Shown: positions 17,789 to 26,932, counted from the first letter of the stretch. The stretch: DNA of 64,000 bases from DASXYG01 sp036502625 (GCA_036502625.1 DASXYG010000070.1:89221-153220); one strand, 5' to 3'. The notes: generated from the letters alone by a model not told the origin. Made by a program: numbers and translations.

Positions 17789-19678
17789 TCAGCCGCGCAG
17801 CAGCGGCCGCAGGGCGTCCAGGACCGTTTCGTCCTCGATCGTCGACGGCACCGGTTCGTCGCGGCCGTCGGCCAGGCCGCGCATCGTCTTCCTGAGGATC
17901 TTGCCCGAGCGCGTCTTCGGGAGCGCCGCCACGATGTCGACCCGTCCGGGCGTCGCGATCGGGCCGACCTCCTGGCGTACGCGGGCGGCGAGCTCGGTGG
18001 CCAGCGCCGCGTGCTCGATCTCCGCGCCGGCCTTCACCACGACGAACGCGCGCGGGAGCTGGCCCTTCAGCGCGTCCTCGACGCCCACCACCGCGCACTC
18101 CGCGACCGCCGGATGGGCCGCGATGACCTCTTCCAGGGCGCCCGTGGACAGCCGGTGGCCGGCCACGTTGATGACGTCGTCCGTACGGCCCATGACGTAG
18201 AGGTAGCGGTCGTCGTCGAGGTGGCCGCCGTCGCCGGTGAGGTAGTAGCCGTCGTGGCGGGCGAGGTAGGAGGAGACGTAGCGGTCGTCGTCGTTCCACA
18301 GGGTGGGCAGCGTGCCCGGCGGGAGCGGCAGCCTGACCACGATGTCGCCGTCGGTGCCGGCCGGGACCTCGGCGCCGTCCGGGCCGAGGACGCGGATGTC
18401 GTAGCCGGGCATGGCGACGCTCGGCGAGCCCGGCTTCAGCGGCAGCGGCTCCAGGCCCACCGGGTTCGCCGCGACCGGCCAGCCCGTCTCCGTCTGCCAC
18501 CAGTGGTCGATGACCGGCACGCCGAGGAGGTCGCCGGCCCAGCGGTACGTCTCGGGGTCGAGGCGCTCGCCCGCGAGGAACAGGTGGGTCAGCGTGGAGA
18601 GGTCGCGGCCGGCGAGGCGGGCGCCGTCCGGGTCCTCCTTCTTCACGGCGCGGATCGCGGTGGGCGCGGTGAACATGACCTTCACGCCGTGTTCCTCGAC
18701 GACCCGCCAGAACGCGCCGGCGTCCGGGGTGCCGACGGGCTTGCCCTCGTACATCACGGTCGTGGCGCCGGCCAGCAGCGGCGCGTAGACGATGTAGGAG
18801 TGGCCGACGACCCAGCCGATGTCGGACGCGGTGAACATGACCTCGCCGGGGCCGACGCCGTAGACGTTCGCCATCGACCAGGCCAGGGCCACCGCGTGGC
18901 CGCCGTTGTCGCGGACGACGCCCTTCGGACGGCCGGTGGTGCCCGAGGTGTAGAGGATGTACAGCGGGTCGGTGGCCTCGACCGGCACGCACGGGCGCGG
19001 CTCGGCGGCGGCCATCGCGTCGTCCCAGTCGAGCCATTGGGGGCCGGCCGGCGCCGTGGCCAGGTCAAAGGGGTGCCGCTCGCGCTGGAGGACGACGCAC
19101 GCGGACGGGCGGTGCTCCGCCTGGGCGAGCGCGCGGTCGAGCATCGGCTGGTACGGCACGACGCGCGTCGGCTCGATGCCGCAGGACGCGGAGACGATCA
19201 CCTTCGGCTTGGCGTCGTCCACGCGGGCGGCGAGCTCGGCGCCGGAGAAGCCGCCGAACACCACGGAGTGGACCGCGCCGAGGCGGGCGCAGGCCAGCAT
19301 CGCCATGACCGCCTCGGGGACCATCGGCATGTAGATGACGACGCGGTCGCCCGCGGTCACGCCGAGGCCGGCGAGGACGCCGGCGAACCGGGCCGTGGCG
19401 TCGCGCAGCTCGGCGTACGTGAACACGCGCTTGGTGCCGGTCACCGGGCTGTCGTGGATCAGCGCGCGGCGGTCGCCGTGGCCGGCGTCGACGTGGCGGT
19501 CCAGCGCGTTGTGGCAGGTGTTCAGGCGGCCGCCGGCGTACCAGCGGTAGAAGGGCGCGCGGCCGGCGTCAAGGACGCGCTCCGGCGGGTGGTCCCAGTC
19601 GATGGCCCGCGCGGCGTCGCCCCAGAAACCGTCCGGGTCCTCGGTGCCGCGCTCGAACGCCTCGGCGTACTCGCCCAT
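17789..19678 (-). CDS. prpE: Propionyl-CoA synthetase
   Basis: A 629-residue ANL-superfamily ligase that activates propionate (and often acetate or other short acids) to the CoA ester through an acyl-AMP. The AMP-binding motif YTSGTTGRPKG is followed by VVRDNGGHAVAL, a signature that separates PrpE from acetyl-CoA synthetase. YLTGDGGHLDDD and MGRTDDVINVAGHRLS mark the hinge and C-terminal domain. The C-terminal TRSGKILRKT holds the catalytic Lys that protein acetyltransferases modify in this family. The ATG at 19678 follows GGAGGCACG; an in-frame start 36 bases earlier is less likely. It is divergent from the crotonase gene, with only 59 bases between, so the promoters overlap. No 2-methylcitrate genes are next to it. 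Confidence 0.9.
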   Translation of the reverse strand: MGEYAEAFERGTEDPDGFWGDAARAIDWDHPPERVLDAGRAPFYRWYAGGRLNTCHNALDRHVDAGHGDRRALIHDSPVTGTKRVFTYAELRDATARFAGVLAGLGVTAGDRVVIYMPMVPEAVMAMLACARLGAVHSVVFGGFSGAELAARVDDAKPKVIVSASCGIEPTRVVPYQPMLDRALAQAEHRPSACVVLQRERHPFDLATAPAGPQWLDWDDAMAAAEPRPCVPVEATDPLYILYTSGTTGRPKGVVRDNGGHAVALAWSMANVYGVGPGEVMFTASDIGWVVGHSYIVYAPLLAGATTVMYEGKPVGTPDAGAFWRVVEEHGVKVMFTAPTAIRAVKKEDPDGARLAGRDLSTLTHLFLAGERLDPETYRWAGDLLGVPVIDHWWQTETGWPVAANPVGLEPLPLKPGSPSVAMPGYDIRVLGPDGAEVPAGTDGDIVVRLPLPPGTLPTLWNDDDRYVSSYLARHDGYYLTGDGGHLDDDRYLYVMGRTDDVINVAGHRLSTGALEEVIAAHPAVAECAVVGVEDALKGQLPRAFVVVKAGAEIEHAALATELAARVRQEVGPIATPGRVDIVAALPKTRSGKILRKTMRGLADGRDEPVPSTIEDETVLDALRPLLRG

Positions 19679-19737
19679 CGTGCCTCCGCTCAAACCTGCA
19701 CTGCCGTTCCGCACGCGGGTGTCGTAGCGTGCGGGGC

Positions 19738-20508
19738 ATGGCCTACGAGTGCATCCTCGTCGATCGCGACGGTCCGTACACCACCATCACGATGAACCGT
19801 CCCACCCGGCGCAACGCCCTGTCGCTGCGCCACCTCGAAGAGTTGACCGAGGCGTTCGACGCCGCGGGCGACAGCGACGCGCGCGGCATCGTGCTGGCGG
19901 GCAACGGCCCGGTGTTCTCCGCCGGGCACGACTTCGCCGATGTCGCGGAGGCCGACTACGCCGATGTCCGCGACCTGCTCATCACGTGCACGGCGCTGAT
20001 GGAGACGATCCAGTCGGTGCCGCAGGTCGTGATCGCGAAGGTGCACGCGCTGGCCACGGCGGCCGGGTGCCAGCTCGTGGCGACGTGCGACCTGGCCGTG
20101 GCGTCCAGCGAGGCGGGCTTCGCGACGCCCGGCGGCAAGGGCGGCTGGTTCTGCCACACCCCGATGGTCGCCGTCGCCAGGAACGTGGGCAGGAAGCGCG
20201 CCATGGAGCTGGCGCTGACCGGCGACGCCATAGACGCCGAGACCGCGTACGAATGGGGCTTGGTGAACCGCGTCGTGCCGCCGGCGGACCTCGACAAGGC
20301 CACGCTCGACCTCTTGGACCGCTCCACCCGGGGCAGTGCCCGCGCCAAGGGCCTCGGCAAGCAGACCCTGTACGCCCAGTTCGACCGCCCCGAACGCGAC
20401 GCCTACACCCAGGCCGTCGAGGTAATGGCCGCGGCAAGCCAGACCCCGGAGGCCAAGGAGGGCATGCGGGCGTTCCTGGAGAAGCGGCATCCGGAATTCC
20501 CCGCCTGA
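19738..20508 (+). CDS. Enoyl-CoA hydratase/isomerase family protein (ECHDC3-like)
   Basis: A 256-residue crotonase-fold protein. The oxyanion-hole segments are LAGNGPVFSAGHDFADV (about 55-71) and ATAAGCQLVATCDLAVAS (about 106-123). The GGWFCHTPMVAVARNVGRKR stretch (about 139-158) resembles the ECHDC3 subgroup, in which the two catalytic Glu residues of true hydratases are not conserved, so activity may be other than hydration. The ATG at 19738 has only a weak GGGG before it. It is divergent from prpE, which supports a role in short-chain acyl-CoA use. The last 50 bases of the gene are repeated 186 bases downstream. Confidence 0.85.
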   Translation: MAYECILVDRDGPYTTITMNRPTRRNALSLRHLEELTEAFDAAGDSDARGIVLAGNGPVFSAGHDFADVAEADYADVRDLLITCTALMETIQSVPQVVIAKVHALATAAGCQLVATCDLAVASSEAGFATPGGKGGWFCHTPMVAVARNVGRKRAMELALTGDAIDAETAYEWGLVNRVVPPADLDKATLDLLDRSTRGSARAKGLGKQTLYAQFDRPERDAYTQAVEVMAAASQTPEAKEGMRAFLEKRHPEFPA

Positions 20509-20510
20509 GG
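20461..20510 (+). repeat. Direct repeat copy 1 (3' end of the crotonase gene)
   Basis: Fifty bases covering the last codons (GMRAFLEKRHPEFPA and stop) of the crotonase gene. They recur at 20647-20696 with three mismatches. Confidence 0.85.
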
Positions 20511-20646
20511 ACCGGCGGCTCGTACGACGGGTGAACGGGGGGCGGGGAGGTTGCCAGCCTGCACGCGCTGCCGGGGCGCACCGGCCCCCCGCGGTGCCAC
20601 CGCGCGACGGGGGTCCGGGGAGGCTCGGCCCCCCGGGCCAACACTG

Positions 20647-20696
20647 GGCATGCGGGCGTTCCTGGAGAAGCGGCGTCCGGAATTTCCCGGCTGAGG
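20647..20696 (+). repeat. Direct repeat copy 2 (orphan copy of the crotonase gene end)
   Basis: A near-identical copy of 20461-20510 that would encode GMRAFLEKRRPEFPG and a stop, but no gene leads into it. It lies just before the stop of the leftward isochorismatase-like gene. The 136 bases between the copies are GC-rich and hold no gene. It looks like a scar of a partial tandem duplication or of insertion and deletion. Confidence 0.85.
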
Positions 20697-20699
20697 GGG

Positions 20700-21353
20700 T
20701 CACGCGGGTTCGGTGACCGGGGTGAGCCAGGCGGTGGTGACCGTTCTGGTGTCCGTCACCGTGCCGTACGCGAGGGTGATGGTGGCCAGGGCGGCGTCGT
20801 TGGAGGGCTGGTCGACGGAGCCGCAGGCGTCGGCTACGGCGAAGACGCGGAAGTCGTCCTGCATGGCGTCCTGGGCGGTGCCGGTGACGCAGACGTTGCC
20901 GAGCACACCGCCGACGACGAGCGTGGTGACGCCGCGGCCGCGGAGGTGCTGGGTGAGGCCGGTGCCGTGGAAGGCGCTGTAGCGGTTCTTGTGGACGACC
21001 TGGTCGTTGGCCTCGACGCGGACCTCGTCGAGGAGCTCGGCGTCCCACTCGCCGTTGCGCAGCGCGCCCGCGGCCACGGCGGGCGGCATGATCTCGCTCA
21101 TGATGCCGAGGTCGGCGTAGTCGGCGCGGTAGGCGTACCTGACGAAGATCACCGGGACGTTCCGGCGGCGCGCGGCGGCGGCCAGGTCGTTGCATGGGCC
21201 GACGACCCGGCGCATGGACGCCACGTCGAATCCGAAGCGGCCGAACGTGCCCTGGTCGTGCAGGAAGGCGTTCTGCAGGTCGATGAGCAGCAGCGCGGTG
21301 TGCCCGGCCTCGGCGGCCAGTGTGGGGGGCACGGACGCGGCGTCGATCGGCAT
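20700..21353 (-). CDS. Isochorismatase-family cysteine hydrolase
   Basis: A 217-residue hydrolase. All three catalytic residues of the family are visible: Asp in LLLIDLQNAFL (about 24), Lys in VVHKNRYSAF (about 122) and Cys in LGNVCVTGTAQDA (about 155). The preceding GG and cis-peptide region are normal. Members include nicotinamidase, N-carbamoylsarcosine amidase and isochorismatase; the substrate here is unknown. The ATG at 21351-21353 follows CAGGAGTG. It is convergent with the crotonase gene and shares its 3' intergenic region with the orphan repeat. Confidence 0.85.
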   Translation of the reverse strand: MPIDAASVPPTLAAEAGHTALLLIDLQNAFLHDQGTFGRFGFDVASMRRVVGPCNDLAAAARRRNVPVIFVRYAYRADYADLGIMSEIMPPAVAAGALRNGEWDAELLDEVRVEANDQVVHKNRYSAFHGTGLTQHLRGRGVTTLVVGGVLGNVCVTGTAQDAMQDDFRVFAVADACGSVDQPSNDAALATITLAYGTVTDTRTVTTAWLTPVTEPA

Positions 21354-21513
21354 CGTTCACTCCTGTAGTCCGGCGCCGTGCGGGTGCCGGCGCGGCCAAC
21401 GGGGGCGACGATAACGGACAAGTCCGGCCGACTCCAGGGTCGGCGGGGGAGCGCGGGACGGGAGGGCCTGGGGTGGTTCCGGGGCTCGGCTCGGCCCCGG
21501 AACCGTCGCGGGG

Positions 21514-22386
21514 TCAGGTGTCCATGTAGCCGATGCGGAGTTCGTCCAGGGCCATTTCGTAGCCGAGGGAGAGCAGGCGGGCTACGGCGGGGTGGGCGCC
21601 TATGGGGGCCGCGCATTCGGCGCCGGCGTTCCGTGCCTCGGCGTTCATTCTCCCGAGGTCGGCCTCGGGGCCGATGACGTACGGGGCGACGGCGATGCGG
21701 GCGGCGCCCGTTTCGCGCATGCGGTCGGCTACGGCGCTCACCTGCAGCGAGCCGTTGAGGGACGCGGGCACGACCGGCACGGCAAGGCGGGACGCCAGCA
21801 GGACGGCGGTCATGTCGGCGGCGCGGACCGCCTCGCCGCCGCCGGCCGTCGCGACGATCACGCCGTCGGCGGCGGTGACCAGGCCGAGCATGCGCACCCG
21901 GTCGGGGCGGGCCAGCCCGGACGCGGCCAGCCGCTCGTGCAGCGCCTGCGCGAGCAGCGGGTGCGGGCCCAGCGGCCCGGTGACGACGCCGCGGTCGCCG
22001 GTGACGGCGCGTACGGCGTCGGTGAACTCGGGGTACGGGCCGGTGATCAGCGGGGCGACCACGGCGGCCGCCGGGGCGCCGGGGCGCGCGGCGCTCACGG
22101 CGGCGAGGATCTCGTCGAGGTCGCCCGGGTCGCCGGGCCCGCCGAGGCGGGCGACATGGATGTCGAGGCCGGGGTAGGCGTCGGCCATCACGCCCGGGAG
22201 CTCGTCGGCGATGGTGTCGGCCATCGTCTTCGCGAGGTCGTCGCCGGCGGCCGGGCCGGCCGGCATGACGGGCACCAGGGCGGGCGCCTCGGGCGGCAGG
22301 TCGGAGGTCTGACCCCGGCGGTGGCGCCCGGATGGCCGCGCGGTGCGGTTGCGGGTGGGAAGGCGCGGGGGGCTCTCGTCGGTCAC
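21514..22386 (-). CDS. Sirohydrochlorin chelatase (CbiX)-like protein
   Basis: A 290-residue protein of the CbiX/sirohydrochlorin ferrochelatase type, which inserts iron or cobalt into sirohydrochlorin for siroheme or cobalamin. Two half-domains can be seen: the first (about 50-160) with LDEILAAVSAARPGA and AAAVVAPLITGPYPEF, the second (about 165-280) with RIAVAPYVIGPEADLGRMNAEARNAG. The usual N-terminal strand with its catalytic His is not clear, and the first 45 residues are basic and disordered. The GTG at 22384-22386 is chosen as start; a later ATG is possible. It is divergent from the conservon. No siroheme or cobalamin genes are adjacent, so the role is assigned from family only. Confidence 0.7.
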   Translation of the reverse strand: MTDESPPRLPTRNRTARPSGRHRRGQTSDLPPEAPALVPVMPAGPAAGDDLAKTMADTIADELPGVMADAYPGLDIHVARLGGPGDPGDLDEILAAVSAARPGAPAAAVVAPLITGPYPEFTDAVRAVTGDRGVVTGPLGPHPLLAQALHERLAASGLARPDRVRMLGLVTAADGVIVATAGGGEAVRAADMTAVLLASRLAVPVVPASLNGSLQVSAVADRMRETGAARIAVAPYVIGPEADLGRMNAEARNAGAECAAPIGAHPAVARLLSLGYEMALDELRIGYMDT

Positions 22387-22643
22387 GCAGCAGGATTCTA
22401 AATGGATCGCGGCCGTTCGGCAGGCCGAGGCGCCGGTTTGTGGTGTTCCGCAGCCGAATCGACACCAAGATCGCGTACGACCGTCGAATCGGGCAGACTT
22501 CGCGCGATGAGTGTGCGGATGCGGGACATTATGGGCAACCGCCCCGTAGTAGGCTCGCCGCGTTACGCATCGCACCGCGTGTGCGCGGTGACGGTGCGTA
22601 CCGGGGGCGCAGTGAACAAAGCAGGCGTCGAGCACGAGGTGTG

Positions 22644-25547
22644 ATGAGGTCCCGAAGCCGCTCCATCCGTTCCAAACTTGTTCTGCTGCTGCTCGTCCCC
22701 CTCATCTCGCTGACCGCGCTGTGGGGGTTCAGCGCCAGCATCACGCTCGGCCCCGGGCTGAGCCTGTTGCACGTCACCACCCTGGTCGACTTCGCGAAGA
22801 TGTCGGACTCCCTGACCTCCGCGCTGCAGGACGAGCGCCGCGCCGCCGCGGTGCAGGCCGCCCGACCGACCGCGGCGAACCTGCACGACTTCGCGGCCAA
22901 GCGCCGCGCGACCGACGACGCGAAGGTCTCGTACTTCAGGACCGCGGACAGCGCGGAGATCCGTTCGGCGATCAAGCCGCAGGCTGTGGACGACATCGCC
23001 GCCTACCGGCTCGACATCGAGAAGCTGGACAACATCCGCGGCCTGCTCGCCCGCGGCGGCGCCTCGGTGCCCGGCGTGATGAGCGCGTACACCACGGCCC
23101 TCTCCGCGTCGTACCAGGTCACCGCGTCGACGATCATCACGTTCGGCGACGCGGACTTCGCCAGGAAGTCCAACGACGTGCTCGACTTCGCCCGCGCGCG
23201 CGACGCCCTCTCCCAGGAGGACGCCGTCATGGCGGCGATGCTGGCGCACGGCGGCATGATGACCGCGCAGGAGCACGCCAGGTTCGCCGAGGCGCTCGGC
23301 GTGCAGCGGTACGAGTACGCCCAGGTGATCCCCAAGCTGAGCCCGGAGCTGCGCAGCCGCTACGCCGGGGTCGTGGCCTCGCCCGCGTTCGTCCGGATGC
23401 GCGGCGTGGAGAACCGCATCGCCAACCAGACCCACCACGGCGCGGCCATGCACGTCATGCCGGAGCAGTGGCAGGCGGCGACGTCCCAGGTGCTGAAGCA
23501 GCAGCAGGCCATCCTGCTGTCCGGCGCGGACGAACTGAGCACGGACGGGCAGCCCATCGCGATCCGCATCCTCGGGCAGCTCGCCGCGACCGCGCTGTTC
23601 GGCCTGATCGCGGTGGTCGCGTCGCTGGTCATCTCGGTACGGATCAGCCGGTCGCTGATCCGCGAGCTGACCGCGCTGCGGCACAGCGCGCGCGACGTCG
23701 CGGACCAGCGGCTGCCCGCGGTCGTCCGGCGGCTGCGGCAGGGCGAGCAGATCGACGTCGATGCCGAGATCGTGTCGTCCACGTACAAGACGCGGGAGAT
23801 CGCGCAGCTCGGCGCGGCGTTCGGCTCGGTGCAGCGCACCGCCATGGAGGAGGCCGTCGGCGAGGCGCGCATGCGCACCGGCATCCGCGACGTGTTCGTG
23901 AACCTCGCGCGGCGCAGCCAGGCGCTGCTGCACCGCCAGCTCAAGCTCCTCGACGGCATGGAGCGGCGCGCGGACGACCCGGACGAGCTCGAGCGGCTGT
24001 TCCAGCTCGACCACCTGGCCACCCGCATGCGCCGCCACGCCGAGGGCCTGATCATCCTGTCCGGCAGCACCCCGGGGCGTAACTGGCGGCGGCCGGTGCC
24101 GATGGTCGACGTCATGCGCGCGGCGATCGCCGAGGTCGAGGACTACCCGCGGGTCACCGTGCTGCCCATGCCGGACGCCGCGCTGTCCGGGCCCGCGGTG
24201 GCCGACGTGGTGCACCTGGTCGCGGAGCTGGTGGAGAACGCCACGCTGTACTCCCCGCCGCACACCGAGGTGCGCATCAGCGCCGAGCACGTCGGCAACG
24301 GCTACGTCGTGGAGATCGACGACCGGGGCCTCAGCATGAGCGCGGAGGACCTCCAGGCGGCGAACCAGCGGCTGTCCGACCCGCCGGAGTTCGACCTGTC
24401 CGACAGCGCGCGGCTCGGGCTGTTCGTCGTGGGGCGGCTGGCCAGGCGGCACGGCATCCGGGTGTCGCTGCGCGTCTCGCCGTACGGCGGCACCACCGGC
24501 ATCGTGCTGCTCCCCGGCGACCTGGTGATCACCGACGAGACCACGGTGGTGGACACCGGGCCGTTCGGCGAGCGCGTGCGCCCGGCGGGCGTGGGCTACG
24601 GCGCGGACGATCCCGATGCGCTGGACGCCGACGACCCGCCGTCGGGCGGCCACCTGCACGCCGCCCCCGACCTGGACGACCGTCCGGCGGTCGCGTCGGT
24701 GCCCGACGCCCCCGGCGGCCCGGACGTGTGGCCCGCGAACGACTGGGAGAACGGCGCCCTCGCCGAGGAGGCCCAGACCGAGGCGCCCGCGGCGCCGGAG
24801 GCCGAGCCGCGCTACTCGGCCGAGCCGCCCGCCGCCCCGTACCCGACCACGGCCAACGGCCTGCCGCGCCGCGTCCGCGCCCAGCGCCGCGACGCCCAGG
24901 AGCGGTCCGGTCCGCCCGCCGAGGCGCCCGACGTGCCGGGGCGGCGCGGCCAGGACACCGGTGCGCACGGCGTGGGCGCCGCGGTCCCGTTCGCCGCGGG
25001 ACCGCCCGAGCCACGGCAGGCCCCCGACGTGGCGTGGCCGTCCGAGGACGCCGGGACGCCCGTACGCGACCCGTTCGTGCCGCTGTCGGCGGTGGAGCCG
25101 GCGCCGCCCGCCAGCCCGCAGGCGCCGCCGCCCGAACCGCGGCGCGGCATGCCGCCGCGCCCGCCGCGCCGCGACGACGACGCCGTGAGCGGCGGTGATG
25201 CCACACCGGCGGAATCCGTGCGCGGCGCGCCGCCGGTAGGAGATGATGCCGTACGGGACACCGACCCGGGCGACGCCGTCCGGCCCGGTGCCGGGGATTC
25301 GGGGGAGGAGGCGCCGCCGCCGCTGCCGAAGCGCGTGCGGCAGTCGCATCTGGCGCCGCAGCTTCGGACGGACGTACGCGCCGGTGACCTGGAGCTCGAC
25401 CTGACCGAGAGCGACCCCGCGGGCGGGCGCAGCCCCGAGGAGGCGCGCGCGATGATGGCGTCCATTCAGCAGGGCTGGCTGCGCGGCCGTGCGCAGGATC
25501 CCGGGCAGCCGCAGGCGGGCGAGCCCGCAGAGGAGGAGGACATCTGA
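22644..25547 (+). CDS. cvnA: Conservon sensor histidine kinase-like protein with nitrate-sensing domain
   Basis: A 967-residue membrane protein, first gene of a conservon. Two membrane helices (about 9-31 and 309-336) flank an extracellular nitrate/nitrite-sensing (NIT)-type helical domain. A HAMP-like segment follows (about 337-395), then a dimerisation region and a GHKL ATPase domain (about 500-620) with the N box VHLVAELVENATLYSPP and DDRGLSMS. The tail (about 640-967) is a long Pro/Ala/Asp-rich disordered region, as in other CvnA proteins. In Streptomyces conservons the four products form a membrane complex resembling a eukaryotic G-protein-coupled system. The ATG at 22644 comes after GAGGTGTG. 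Its stop overlaps the roadblock start (TGATG), so all four genes are coupled. Confidence 0.9.
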   Translation: MRSRSRSIRSKLVLLLLVPLISLTALWGFSASITLGPGLSLLHVTTLVDFAKMSDSLTSALQDERRAAAVQAARPTAANLHDFAAKRRATDDAKVSYFRTADSAEIRSAIKPQAVDDIAAYRLDIEKLDNIRGLLARGGASVPGVMSAYTTALSASYQVTASTIITFGDADFARKSNDVLDFARARDALSQEDAVMAAMLAHGGMMTAQEHARFAEALGVQRYEYAQVIPKLSPELRSRYAGVVASPAFVRMRGVENRIANQTHHGAAMHVMPEQWQAATSQVLKQQQAILLSGADELSTDGQPIAIRILGQLAATALFGLIAVVASLVISVRISRSLIRELTALRHSARDVADQRLPAVVRRLRQGEQIDVDAEIVSSTYKTREIAQLGAAFGSVQRTAMEEAVGEARMRTGIRDVFVNLARRSQALLHRQLKLLDGMERRADDPDELERLFQLDHLATRMRRHAEGLIILSGSTPGRNWRRPVPMVDVMRAAIAEVEDYPRVTVLPMPDAALSGPAVADVVHLVAELVENATLYSPPHTEVRISAEHVGNGYVVEIDDRGLSMSAEDLQAANQRLSDPPEFDLSDSARLGLFVVGRLARRHGIRVSLRVSPYGGTTGIVLLPGDLVITDETTVVDTGPFGERVRPAGVGYGADDPDALDADDPPSGGHLHAAPDLDDRPAVASVPDAPGGPDVWPANDWENGALAEEAQTEAPAAPEAEPRYSAEPPAAPYPTTANGLPRRVRAQRRDAQERSGPPAEAPDVPGRRGQDTGAHGVGAAVPFAAGPPEPRQAPDVAWPSEDAGTPVRDPFVPLSAVEPAPPASPQAPPPEPRRGMPPRPPRRDDDAVSGGDATPAESVRGAPPVGDDAVRDTDPGDAVRPGAGDSGEEAPPPLPKRVRQSHLAPQLRTDVRAGDLELDLTESDPAGGRSPEEARAMMASIQQGWLRGRAQDPGQPQAGEPAEEEDI

Positions 25548-25963
25548 TGACGCAGACGCAGAATCCGGCGCGCGAGCTGAGCTGGCTGCTCGACGGACTC
25601 GTGGACCGGGTCGCGGACGTCCGACAGGCCGTCGTGCTGTCCAGCGACGGGCTGCTCATGGGCGGGTCGCGCGGCCTCGGCCGCGACGACGCGGAGCACC
25701 TCTCCGCGGTCGCCGCCAGCTTCTCCAGCCTCGCGCGCGGCGCCGCACGGCAGTTCGAGGGCGGCGGCGTACGCCAGACGATCGTGGAGATGGACAACGC
25801 CTTCCTGTTCGTGACGGCCGCGGGCCAGGGCGCGTGCCTGGCCGTGCTCGCCGAGTCCGCCGCCGACGTCGGGCTGATCGCGTACGAGATGGCCATGCTG
25901 GTCACCCGGGTCGGCCAGCACCTCTCGGCCAACCCGCGCCGCCGGGCGTCGAGCGAGGAGTGA
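25547..25963 (+). CDS. cvnB: Roadblock/LC7 domain protein of the conservon
   Basis: A 138-residue single-domain roadblock/LC7 protein. It shows the family features LSWLLDGLVDRVADVRQAVV, SSDGLLMGGSRGL and the C-terminal LAVLAESAADVGLIAYEMA. Bacterial roadblock proteins bind and modulate small GTPases; here the partner should be the CvnD GTPase encoded two genes downstream. The ATG overlaps the cvnA stop. Confidence 0.93.
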   Translation: MTQTQNPARELSWLLDGLVDRVADVRQAVVLSSDGLLMGGSRGLGRDDAEHLSAVAASFSSLARGAARQFEGGGVRQTIVEMDNAFLFVTAAGQGACLAVLAESAADVGLIAYEMAMLVTRVGQHLSANPRRRASSEE

Positions 25964-25970
25964 CATAGCC

Positions 25971-26339
25971 GTGCCCAGCGACGAGTGGATCGACGACGAC
26001 GCGGGCCCGCTCGTACGGCCGTACGCCGTGACGCGGGGACGCACCCGCCCCGGCCGCGGCGACTTCGACCTGATCGCGATCATCGTCACGACTCCGGGCG
26101 AGCCGCCGACCCTCCGCGCGGCCGGGCCCGAGCACCAGCGGATCCTGGAGCTGTGCCGCAACCCCCTGTCCGTCGCGGAGATCTGCTCGGAAATGGACCT
26201 CGCGCTCGGCGTCGTGCGCATCCTGCTCGACGACCTCGACTCCGCCGACCTCATCGTCGTCCGCCGCCCCGCTCCCGTCACCCAGTTGCCCAGCGAACGC
26301 GTACTCAAGGAAGTCATCGATGGACTCGAAGCACTCTGA
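25971..26339 (+). CDS. cvnC: DUF742 protein of the conservon
   Basis: A 122-residue DUF742 protein. GPLVRPYAVTRGRTRP (about 11-26) is the family's N-terminal signature, and the second half (ICSEMDLALGVVRILLDDL) resembles a winged helix. Its role in the conservon complex is not well known; it binds the other Cvn proteins in Streptomyces. It starts at GTG 25971, 7 bases after the cvnB stop, and its last 20 bases overlap cvnD. Confidence 0.92.
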   Translation: MPSDEWIDDDAGPLVRPYAVTRGRTRPGRGDFDLIAIIVTTPGEPPTLRAAGPEHQRILELCRNPLSVAEICSEMDLALGVVRILLDDLDSADLIVVRRPAPVTQLPSERVLKEVIDGLEAL

Positions 26340-26916
26340 CCACGACTCAGAGCCCGTCGCGATGCCGCTTGCCGTGAAGATCCTGGTCGCCGGCGGCTTC
26401 GGGGTCGGCAAGACCACCATGGTGGGCGCGGTCAGCGAGATACGGCCGCTGCGCACCGAGGAGATGCTGACGTCCCAGAGCGTCGGCGTCGACGACGTCT
26501 CGGGCGTCGAGTCGAAGAAGACGACCACCGTTGCCATGGACTTCGGCCGCATCACGATCCGCGACGGCCTGGTGCTCTACCTGTTCGGCACGCCCGGCCA
26601 GGACCGTTTCTGGTACATGTGGGACGAGCTGGCGCTCGGCGCGCTGGGGGCGGTCGTGCTGGCCGACACCCGGCGCCTGGCCGACTGCTTCCCCTCCGTC
26701 GACTACTTCGAGCGGCGCCGGCTGCCGTTCATCGTCGCGGTGAACTGCTTCGAGGGCGCGCAGCAGTACCAGGGCGACGAGGTGCGCACGGCCTTGGACC
26801 TCGACCCGCACGTGCCCGTGCTGATGTGCGACGTGCGCCGCCGCGAGTCGGGCAAGCGGGCGTTGATCACCCTTGTGGAGCACGTCATCAGGGAGAAGTC
26901 CGCGGCCATCGCCTGA
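26320..26916 (+). CDS. cvnD: Conservon GTPase
   Basis: A 198-residue small GTPase-like protein. The P loop GGFGVGKTT (about 25-33) is intact. The switch II region reads LFGTPGQDRFWYMWD, so the usual DxxG is GTPG, and the NKxD base-recognition motif is replaced by VNCFEG. Both are typical of the CvnD/MglA-like group. It should cycle between nucleotide states under control of the roadblock protein and the CvnA kinase. It is the last gene of the conservon and is convergent with the deacetylase gene 16 bases away. Confidence 0.92.
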   Translation: MDSKHSDHDSEPVAMPLAVKILVAGGFGVGKTTMVGAVSEIRPLRTEEMLTSQSVGVDDVSGVESKKTTTVAMDFGRITIRDGLVLYLFGTPGQDRFWYMWDELALGALGAVVLADTRRLADCFPSVDYFERRRLPFIVAVNCFEGAQQYQGDEVRTALDLDPHVPVLMCDVRRRESGKRALITLVEHVIREKSAAIA

Positions 26917-26932
26917 GGCCCTGTCGTAGGCG

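Noticed and set aside
22563..25349. 928-codon open frame antisense to the conservon sensor gene
   Set aside because: A by-product of high GC at third codon positions; the opposite strand carries a clear domain order.
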